A stretch of DNA of 64,000 bases, taken from contig NC_088776.1 in assembly GCF_954871325.1 (NCBI RefSeq), positions 19,406,052 through 19,470,051 on the forward strand, read 5' to 3'. Made by a program: the position numbers and the translations under genes. The notes under the pieces were generated by a model, which was given only the letters and a program-made list of their open reading frames with translations, was not told the origin of the DNA and made no database searches. Shown here piece by piece: positions 53,962-64,000 of this stretch. This stretch comes from Gordionus sp. m RMFG-2023. Taxonomy: Eukaryota; Nematomorpha; Gordioida; Chordodea; Parachordodidae. Position 1 is the stretch's first letter. Every line of letters starts with the position of its first letter.

Positions 53962-55884
53962 AGTTTTATTATATATAGCGGTGATATATACAAGCTCTAC
54001 CGAATTCGGGTGGTAAAATAATATGCTCTTAAAATATCAGGCCCGAACGAATTTGTTAACCGATTCTTCAATATAACAAATTCAAATTTTATCAAATTAA
54101 TGGTTTAAAGAAATACCCGAAGGATTATATTAAAAATTCGATTCGCTTCTCTTTTTTTTATTTCCCTTTGAAATTATTTATATAATAAATATATCCAAAA
54201 TTAGTTCGACTTCGAATTATCAAATTTTTGGTTAGACATAAAAATAAAAAAACCAGACTACCCGCTGAAAAAAATAGCTGAACCAGGTTGAAAATGGGTA
54301 TTCTACCATTACAGATATTGGATATAGGGCTTTACTCCACTCTAGCGAGGTCAATGAATTGATGAAATCAAAAAAGTTAAATTCTTTTAACTTAATCCAA
54401 TTTTAAGTATTATATTAGGTAATAATTTTATTTGGCAATTTAATTTTAAAAATTTATTATAAAAAATTTGGCAAAATTTTTAATGGCAAAAAAACCAATA
54501 AAATATTTTAGACATGGCAAAAAAACGAAATTAAAATATTATTATTACCATCTTATTTCTTTAAAAGATTTATAACTTTGGCCTTACTCTACTCATAATT
54601 TTTTATAACTCATATAACATAAAAAAAAATTTTTTTTTAAAAAAGTTAGCACAACTTGTTCAATAAGAGGACAATTGGTGCTAATTTTTATATTATACTC
54701 AAGTTATGTATCATAATCACTAAAGTCTATCATGATAATAAGGAAATATATTATTATATGTTTTAGGACTAGTGATGTTAAACGGCTCAATTTGAGCCGA
54801 TTTTTAAAAACGGCCAACTCAATATTTTACTTAGAAAAATACTGCCTAAATCTCGCTCGAGATTTCGCTAATAGATGTTAAACCTTGTGCCTTCTATGAG
54901 AAAAATCTTCAGGTTTGATAAATATTTTCTGAATAAAATTGAGCCTGCCGTTTTTTAAAATTCAAAACCTTAAATGGGGTTCAGAATATGTAAAGTGCGA
55001 AATTCTTAAATTCAGAATATGGGGAGCAGGAAGAACATTTTTTAAATGTTATTTGAATTTTGGAAGAAAGAAAAGATGAACGAAAATCACATAAACTCGT
55101 CAATTAATATAACATATATTTTATTTGAGATAGAGATATTTTTTGGGAATTAAAAAATATATTCGCTATATAAATAAACTTATTTAATAAAAATCTAAAA
55201 TGGAATAATTTCATTATATTATTCATGTACACTTAACATAACAGTGCCGTAGTTAAGATTTATACAATGATTTATTTGCTTTTATATTATATAATATGTT
55301 GATATCACCTCCGTTAAAGTTGGCTTGAGAACAAGTATATCTAAAGTTTTTCGTGCTTTATTAGTGCCTAAAAGTTCTTTAACCTCTTCCAGTGTGAAAA
55401 AAACATGTTGATAATTTTTTCTTTTTGTTATAGTAAAAAGTTTTATATCTATATAAATTAAATTTACTTTAAATTTTTCAAAAAATAAGTGGTGTCATAT
55501 GGATACCACATCTCCCACCCTTAATTTTTAATTAAGATTAAATGAGAGGAACATTGCATTGATTGCACATCCATCTTATTAAATCTGTTTTAATCATCAA
55601 TCAAAATTAATCATTTATTAGCAAAAACATAAAATCTTATCTTCTATTAAATTTTAATATAACTAAATTTAAAAATATTAAATGTCACATTTGATTGACT
55701 CCTGTTTCAAATATAAATATTATTCAACTTGTGAAGTAAATTGGAATGATTAAAAATTTATTTAATTTTAATATTTTGGGTGTTTCAATAAAGAAAGTTT
55801 AAATTTAATAAATTATTAGCAACAAAATTATGGCCAAATTTAAGATTGAAAGGCTACTAAAAACATTTATTTTATCAATATTTA
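53962..55884. other. AT-rich interval without a supported gene
   Basis: Low-complexity A/T DNA. No gene, tRNA or clear repeat end recognised. Confidence 0.45.
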
Positions 55885-57780
55885 GGCCGTGTCATGGTCC
55901 GTCTTATTTCTAAACAGTGACCTATTAAGCTATCTATATAGCTTTCTTTAAACAGCTTAAAACGAAAGAGACTATTTAGATTTACGTAAGTTAAGTATCT
56001 TTGGGGCCCTTTCCAAACCAAAATATTTATTTAATACACACCAGAGTTGTTAAAGTAGCGCGCTAACTTTTTTGGTAGCTATAGCTAATAGCGGCTACTT
56101 TTTTGTAATTATTTAATTTTTTAGCGCGCTACTTTTTTTGAAAGTAGCTAAGTAGCCGCTACTTTTAAAAAATGAAGGTAAGTATAAACATGAAAATTTA
56201 AATATAATATCATAATTAATTATAATTTTTATGATTTATTATTAATTTTGAAATTAAAATATAATTTCAATTTGTAATTTATATTTTCATTTGTATTATA
56301 AACCTAAATCACGTGTTAATAATTTAAAATGTCATCGCCTATGGATATCCAAATCGTTGAAAGTGATTCAGACAATAATGAAATGGAAGATATCAGGGAA
56401 GAAATAGCTATAATACAAATTTCCGATTCCCTAGATTTGGAAATTTTTTAAAATAAATATATAACCAAAACTGGTTTCAAATTTATTTGTTTAAAATGTA
56501 AAAAAATATTTCCTCAAATCAATCCAGTAGCTATAACCTCAAGAAAGACCAATTGTCATTTTTACATTCTAATAATATTTATTTTAAAGACTGTTCATGA
56601 GTTTTAAGGAAATGGAGAAACATCTAAATAATTTTGGTATAGGCGACTCTACATCCAAAAAGACTAATTCAATTCAAACCAAATTAATTAATAATGCAAA
56701 TGACAATATTTCTCAGAAATTGGCTGATAAAGTTATTGTTGATTTTATAATTTATACAGTTCAGCCAATGTCCTTAGTTGATAATCCATCATTTACCATG
56801 ATGATTAAAACTCTATCCCCTGGTACAACAATTTTATGCCGCCAGACACTAATGAATAAAATAGCAGATAACTTTAAAATGATGAAAGATGCTCTAATAG
56901 TAGAGTTATTAGAGATATCATATATATGTACCACGGGAGATAGTTGTACACATAACAGAAGGTAAAAACTTATTTATATTTATAAATTGATCTGATTAAA
57001 TATTTTTGAGCTAATTTGGGAATCACAGGCCATTGGCTAGACCCTAGAACTTTAAAAAGAAGATCTGTGGCATTAGCACTCAAAATGATAATGGGATACC
57101 AGACATAAGATGCACTTGCAAATAAAATTATTGATAATCTATCTTATATTAAAAATATGTATATAAGCTTAAATACGCCCTTACCCTCAAGTGCTAGTGT
57201 CGAGAGATTATTTAATAAGGCAAAACTTATACTTTCTGATCGTCGCTCTAGACTTGGGGATGATAATATTGAAATGATTTTATTATTAAAATGCAACAAA
57301 TTACCATAAATATTTATTTTTATTACATAAATATTTTTATAATCAAAACTAACTATAATTTAATATTTATAAATGTTGATTACAATAACATTATAAGCTA
57401 AAAATAAAAAATTTGTTTGTAAATTTTTTTTATAAAAAGTAGCTAAAGCTACTTTTAAAAAATATTAGCTAATAGCAAGCTACTTTTTTTGACAAATAGC
57501 GATACCGGTAGCGTGCTACTTTCAAAATACGTTTAGCCTGAGCTAAACAGAAATAAGTTTCAGAAATAAGGTCAACCTGTCTCTTAGATCAGCTTAATTT
57601 GAATATTTAATTCTTTTTAAAAGGTTTTTGGACAATGACACCCTATTTTGGTTTGTTTTAAGTATTTGGTGGCATTGTTATTTTTCGTATTTTATTCTTG
57701 TTTTTTTGGTTATGTTTTTTTAAAAAATTTTCTTCTTTTGTTTTTTGGCTATTTAGTATTAAGCCCCCTAGGATAGGGTC
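55885..57780. mobile_element. MITE-like element hosting a nested hAT copy
   Basis: The left end ggccgtgtcatggtccgtct and right end attaagccccctaggatagg resemble the ends of the 25813-26076 MITE. The right interior shares its T-rich ttatttttcgtattttatt block. TA flanks both ends. hAT copy B (56042-57522) sits inside, so this element was there first. Confidence 0.45.
56042..57522 (+). mobile_element. Decayed hAT element, copy B
   Basis: Same family as copy A. The transposase relic starts at ATG 56329 (MSSPMDIQIVESDSDN), hits a stop, then has a BED-finger remnant GFKFICLKCKKIF. The segment 56597-56965 has YTVQPMSLVDNPSF and ends TTGDSCTHNRR. Then ITGHWLDPRTLKRRSVALAL and, after a stop, LNTPLPSSASVERLFNKAKL and LSDRRSRLGDDNIEMILLLK, the dimerisation domain. 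The catalytic middle between GYQT and DALANKI is gone. Right end GTAGCGTGCTACTTT. Confidence 0.9.
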
Positions 57781-60413
57781 TAATGCTTAATTGCATATTA
57801 TTTTAATCCGTTAGTTAGCCAGTAAAAAGAAAGAAAAAATTAATTATGGAAATAAATTAGACTCAATTATAATATTTTTTAAAATAATCCGTGAATATTT
57901 TGGAGGTGATAAAAATTTTATCATTCGTAAGTTGGCCGGAGAAGGGGGGGGGGGTAAATTAAACATCAGACATAGAGTATATATGTCGAAAAAAAGGTAT
58001 GCATCATTGTTATACGTAAAAAAAAATAACATTAGAAATAAAAAACATAGAAAAAGTAAATATTTTGCGTTATATTATTAAACGCAAAAAAATGTTTACC
58101 AATCTACTGATTTTGTAAAGTAAAATAAAAACTATGAGAATAAAAAAGGGAGTCAAATAAGCTTTATCTCTTCACCCGGCCGAAAATTAAATTTTTTTTT
58201 CTTGCAATTTGAAAATGTTGACCTGGCTACCCTGATCTTGATACTATGTCGCATGGAATAAATGCGATGCAGGTAGCATTATTTAACATTACTTATTTTG
58301 TAAATTAAGCAGTGAAATATTTTTAGCTCTATTTCGCTGTTACTATAAAATAATATATTAATTTTTTAAGAAATTTTCGAGAAATCATAATATAAAGCTG
58401 TACAAATATTTTTAATTTTTTGGACCCGGAACGGATTTCAGAAATTTGTTTTCCAAGCTTTCTGATTTTTTTATATAAAGTTAATAAACTGACATTATAA
58501 ATAAGGTCTTTTTTGTACATTTCTTTAACACTTTTAGTTATACATTATTCAAATTTTCAATTTTTTATGGAATGTTTTACAAACATTATAAAAATGGAAT
58601 AAATTATGAACTCTTCTAATAATATAATTAATTATATACCTAAAAATATGTTATATTGGTCAAATTTTTTTTTTAGATATAACTCTTAATAATTCTTCGG
58701 TGGCGATAAAAAATAAATTTATTATACATATATCATTTGTTTAGGTGCAAATTTGTTTAATATTTTATAATATATATAAAAAAAATACATAATTTTCTTA
58801 CATGCGCAAATTTCAACACTTTGTTACATCAAATTTTTTTATTTATTCTTCAACACAATTCCCTTCAGGTGTAAATATATGCATATTTAATATTTATATT
58901 TTATATATAGAAAGATCTGTTTTATAAAAAAAAAAAGACTAAAGAGATGTGTTCAATGAGATCTACAATATTATAATAAATATTATATTTTAAAATTTAT
59001 ATTAAATATATATTTAGAAAGATATAAATAGTATACTTACTTATTTAGTCTACTGTAATGAATTTTTAAAGCAAAATAATTTTTGGCTGAAACAAAAGTA
59101 ACAAACCTTCAGCTAATTGATATTCTTGATTCATGTTCAAAATTTGAATAATTAAAAAAATAATGAATAGTTTTAATTATAGGTTTGATTTATCAAAATA
59201 TAATATTTTCCAAATTGATAGTTGAAAAAACAATTTGTCATCAATTCGAATTTATTTTAAATAAACATATACGCAGACGATTTATAAAATATTAACTAAA
59301 TTACAATACCAAAAAAAATATTTAGTACGTGGCAAGAATATATTATTACACAAAAATTCATTCGAGTTTATGACTTATAGTTAACCAAATTGAAATACTT
59401 TTTAGGTAATTTATTTTTCTAAAACTTGTTTTATCCCATTTATATTATAAAATGGAAACAGTTATAGTATTTAATTACCGAACACTGCAATTCTATGTCA
59501 CCTTTTATAATTTCTATTATAACATTAGAAACCACTGCATATAATAATATCTTTATTTTTATAAGAAGGCCAGAATACATTGGAATAGGGGCAAAAAATA
59601 TGCATATCATATCTTCTGCAAATAATCGTTTATCCAAATTTTCACTTATAAATGACCAAAAGATTGGATGACAAGGTTGATGTTTTTCCTTGCCTTATCA
59701 TGCTGATATACTTTTAATAATCATTACTGTTAGAATGGGATGGAACAAAGAGTTTCTAGGAAACCAATGGAATTTTGAGCAACCCCGAAATTAAATAATT
59801 TCATAATTGTATTTTTGAATTGTGCACCACCTAAATTTTTTAATAGTATATACTGGTTATTTTAATTTACATTTACATAAAAAGATTTAATTAAAAAAAA
59901 TAATGAATGGTTGTGTGAATGTTATAATAATTAATAAATTGAGAAAAACAGGATGGAGCATCTTCTAAATTTGGCACTGACATCTATTTGTAATACAGTA
60001 CCTCAGGTTATATAATTTTAAAAATCATTTGTAATATATGTATCATACATTTTTTAATCAATCGTATGTAACCAGTTTTATAAATCCCCAAATTGATTTA
60101 AATATAAAAAAACTAATTTAAAATTATAAAGTTGCCAGATTAATTCAATATTGGTAGTTAATCAAATCATATTTGGAATGATTTTCGTGGTGATATTTCA
60201 AAGGCGAATGGCAAAATTTATTTTTTATCGGTAGTACCAAAATTCAAATTGAATTTATAAGCGTACGAACATGAAATATACAATGATTGAAATGCTTATA
60301 TATATTATTAAAAGGAAATAACAAAGAATACCCTTCCCCCCCCCCTTCAAATGGAAGCTAATTTTTTTGACTCGGTGGGTGGCTATTTATTTAATGTATT
60401 TCTATATATATAT
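57781..60413. other. AT-rich interval without a supported gene
   Basis: A G-run (ggggggggg) lies at about 57944. Otherwise A/T DNA with short ORFs at chance lengths. Confidence 0.45.
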
Positions 60414-60553
60414 CAAAGACTTGCAAGCTCTGCTTGGCCTAGGTATATGGGCCGGGTTTTATTTCCGAATATTTTAAATTGCCATTATCTATAAAAAATA
60501 AATATAGTATATTTTAAAAAAATCCGGGCCGGGCCATGCAAATGGTGCCTCTC
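60414..60553. mobile_element. GC-motif MITE, inverted short copy
   Basis: caaagacttgcaagctctgc at the left; gggccatgcaaatggtgcct at the right is the complement of the 52125 element's left end (aggcaccatttgcacggccc). Confidence 0.6.
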
Positions 60554-60570
60554 CTCTATATGCCAACTCT

Positions 60571-60781
60571 AACAATGTAGGTAACATTTGCACGGCCTAG
60601 CCCGGATTTTTTAAAATATATTACATTTATTTCTAATTTATAACTAACAATGGCGATTTAAAATTTCTGTTTTAAAATAAGATACCCGGCTGGACCCGGG
60701 TATCTTTCAAAAAAATTAAAATACGGTCCGGCCCATGTACCTGTGTCATGCCGAGCTTAGGGCTGGGCTGGCAGGTTTCTG
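60571..60781. mobile_element. GC-motif MITE, 210-bp copy
   Basis: catttgcacggcctagcccg at the left and ggctgggctggcaggtttct at the right match the two ends of the 52125-53961 hAT element. It lies in tandem with the inverted copy just before it. Confidence 0.68.
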
Positions 60782-63700
60782 ATATATATATATACTATCC
60801 ACCATATGCTTTAGCTACCAACTTTTTTTATTTTGCATTTTTTTTGTTTTGAAGTAAAAGTGCGCTTTTGAATTTCATGATTTTGTATATATTCCGAAAT
60901 GTCTAAGATACCAAATAAATTTTGTCCAAGGTTTCTAGCTCATTTAAAAAATTGTTAGAGCCATTTAAGCTCACTCACTACCCCCGGAGAATTACAGTAT
61001 CGGGTAAAATGACAAATTTGTGAAACAAACTTCAAGGCAACGATAAAGCGGGTTTTCATTTTGTAGAATCTACCCACCAAACCCTGATATTTTTACCATA
61101 TATACAGGTCGATCTAGAGAAAATTGATTAAAATGACGTTATTTTTAATGATACAGAGAGTTGAAGTCTAGGAACAGCAGATGAGTACATACCCGATTCA
61201 CGGGAAGTGGGGGGGGGGGTGTATGACGTAAGATCGTAACTGAAATATAATAGGAGTTAAGGGGTTTAGGAAATGGTTTTGCTAAGCTAATTTTGATGTT
61301 TTATATTTGTTTTTATCAAAAAATATTTAGAGAGAAGTAAGTAAAAAATATTAGGAGAGGCAGGGGAAATTTTTTAGGCAGAATATATCGTCTTTAGGTT
61401 AGCTATTTATCAAAACTTTACATTCCAATTGACAAAAAAAGTGGAAAAAAATGGGAAATTAGTTTAAAAATTTTTTTTTTTAAACATGGATTAGAATTTT
61501 GTAGTGTGTTGTTTAAGTTACAATAACAATAAAAAGTGCCAAGATTTGTTACAACAATTGTCCTGAATGGGCATGTTCTATTTGTGCCAGAAGTGATGTA
61601 ATTTCTGCTTGCCTTTGTGAAGTTAATTATTTTAAAACATTCATAATTTGTTTTAATTATGCATTAATTATAACAATAAAAAGTAAAAGTGGGTTTTAGG
61701 GCAAATTTGATATTCGCCATTTTACCCCAAAAAGGTTTTCCATCTTACCTAGGGTTTGTTGGTAAAATTATAAAAATCAGTGGTTTTACTTAATTTTAAA
61801 TAGCACCCACAGTATAAAGGGCACCCTGTCTATATATAAATTTTGTAGTCTAATGATGAGGCCGTCTATCGATATAATTTAATTTTTTTAAATTAATATT
61901 TTGTCACAAATAAGCAAAATACTGGCCGTTTAACCCCGGTCTAACAATAAAGAATATTAGCGGGCATAGATTATCTAGATATTCTAAAGAGAATTAAAAT
62001 ATAAAAGCTGTAGATTCATTATATCCCCCTACCCTTATCAGTAGGTTTTATGAAAAAATTGCAATGTTATCCATGACTCTCTAAGATGGAGAGTGACACA
62101 CATTATAACTTTATCGTTGACCCTTTAGGAGGCGCCTTATAATCAACATACATTGTCAGTATCCAGTTTATAATTAAATTATTTAGATATTTTGGTTATC
62201 AGGGGGGTCTCTATGACTAACTTAGGGAAGCAGGAAAGGGTGTCTAGAGAGATCTGATTTTAAAGCTTAAAAATTATTAACAAGTTCCGAATTGGGTGAA
62301 ATAAAAGTGTCTGAAACCTACATAGCTAATATTAATTCGGTGAAATAAAAGTGTCTGAAAGATACTTAGCCAATATTAATTGTTAAAAATGGGAAGAAAA
62401 CACATTCCTTATTGATATTCTAAAAATCTTACCGCCAGGACATTTCTCCTAATACAATATAATCACACACATAAAAATAGCGCTTACAGGGCATTGCAGA
62501 TTATGCTTATAAACGATCATTCTTAGCCCTCAAACGAATTTTATTTTATATGAGAATTGGTCTAAGTAATAATCTGTTATATTTTTTGATAATTGCTGGG
62601 TATGAGCAAATAGACACTTCTGCTTAAGGCTCAAATTTTTCTATTTAAATTGTTTATTTTTAGTTTTAATAATTTGTATTCAGTCATCGTAAATTAAAAA
62701 AAAATGCCTCTAAAATATTTTTGTCTAAAAAAATACTGAAAATATCTTCATAAGATTATGGCATAAAGTGTATATATATATATTTAATATGATTATAGAT
62801 ACTTATATTATCTTATTAATTGACTTAATAAATTAATAAAATTTACAATGAAATCCGTGAATTGGGGCTTTTCTGATCAAGCTCGGCCCAGGCCCGCAGT
62901 AAAAATTTTCTTTAGGACTAACCCTGACCATATTTAATAATAAATAAATTCCCAACCATAATATGTCAAAAATTATTCTAAAGCCCATATCCAAAAATTT
63001 AATTTATTGTGTTAAATGAAAATAAACAATATTTAAGTGTGTTTAGTTTAGATGTAATGTAAATAACAGATTACGAATTCCAATTTAAAAATGTAGAGAA
63101 CCGATATAATATTTTTAACGAAAGATCCGATTTTACCGATATTCTATTATCAGTGATCACCAATATCATATCCGATTTACAATAACATAAAGGGATATAT
63201 TTTTATAGTGAAAATAAACAAAAAAAAATATCAATAAAATTAAGGAAATGGGCTGTTACTATTCAAATTTATAATTTATAAAAATTCAATGATTTATTAA
63301 CATATCATTATACAATAAATAGTTTTTCATTCACTTATTTTTATATGGATGCTATGGGCCCATTTAACGATATCGGCTGATATTTTATTTAAGAAATAAA
63401 ATTTTGATGCCAAATTCAAAAAAATTTTACATGACAGAATTTAATTTTTATTAAGTTATATAATCATTTATATATAAATTAAATCTTAAAACAAAATTTT
63501 AACCCTCTTTTATAATTTAAGAAAGTTTTATGAGTATTTATTTTGTCTAGATATTACTTCAATCATGATTAGTCAATTTAAAGCTAGCGGGGCTTTATAA
63601 ACCATACACGTCAATTATGGCAATTAATATGGAAAAATTTTTTTCAAAATCTTGGAAAGAAAATTTCATGGCTGTGCTTGATAGGTATTTATGATTTATG

Positions 63701-64000
63701 CTAAGAAATCATAATCAATCCTTTATCCTTATTTTTGTATGTCCAAAATGTTTATTAACCAAAATTAAATTTCAATTTTTGTATATAATTAGCTTCAATA
63801 TAAAAGTATTATAATATTTTGATAAATTAACTTATAAATTTATTCTATACGTATCATTATTAAATAAAAAATACATTTCAATTTATTATAGCCTAAAAAA
63901 CTAATGATTTAGGAAGGCCTACCCCGTTGTTAGGGCTTGTTGGGCAAAATTTCAACTTTTATAAAAAATAAAATTTAATATGATTAAATTTTTATAAATA
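60782..64000. other. AT-rich right end of window, no supported gene
   Basis: A G-run lies at about 61210. Inverted ttacccgatac/gggtaaaatg-type blocks near 61010 and 61730 may mark another element. A two-copy 44-bp repeat lies at 62295-62383. GC-motif debris (ctcggcccaggcccgcag) lies near 62881. No coding region that I can support. Confidence 0.45.
62295..62383. repeat. Two-copy tandem repeat, 44-bp unit
   Basis: ggtgaaataaaagtgtctga repeats at 62295 and 62339 with a shared aatattaatt tail. Confidence 0.85.

Overview
The window looks like nuclear DNA of an invertebrate animal. It is very AT-rich (by eye about 73%), has split genes with GT-AG introns, carries a kinase suppressor of Ras (KSR, a metazoan family), and is crowded with DNA transposons (mainly hAT), MITEs, a tRNA-derived SINE family and LINE relics. 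I cannot name the species. The mix of ~40-nt and multi-kilobase introns is found in several invertebrate groups.

Layout. (1) 110-3659, minus strand: the first eight coding exons of SMC1, the cohesin ATPase. The gene runs off the left edge. (2) 3660-9966: divergent intergenic region with tandem repeats, a relic coding patch, a SINE and an hAT element ending 281 bp before the KSR start codon. (3) 9967-32201, plus strand: a complete KSR gene rebuilt here as 17 coding exons, 3876 nt, 1291 residues, with every exon phase consistent. It has the N-terminal CA1 region, a C1 zinc finger split over two exons, a Ser/Thr-rich linker and a kinase-like domain. Its large introns hold MITEs, hAT copies, LINE relics, a 1.6-kb foldback and a 653-nt unbroken pyrimidine tract. 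(4) 32652-34028: decayed hAT element just past the KSR 3' end. (5) 41570-43095, minus strand: an unrecognised secreted or membrane protein with a signal-peptide-like start, a Ser/Asn-rich body and one LDL-receptor class A module on a second exon. (6) 43.1-64 kb: repeats, hAT elements, a GC-rich MITE family and a nested insertion. I found no further gene that I can support.

Function. SMC1 (cohesin) and KSR (a Raf/MEK/ERK scaffold) are not functionally linked; their head-to-head order is probably incidental. The most unusual signal is the splicing grammar shared by both genes. Twelve of 23 modelled introns end in AAG rather than CAG/TAG, several after A-runs, and only 4 of 24 donors have G at +5.
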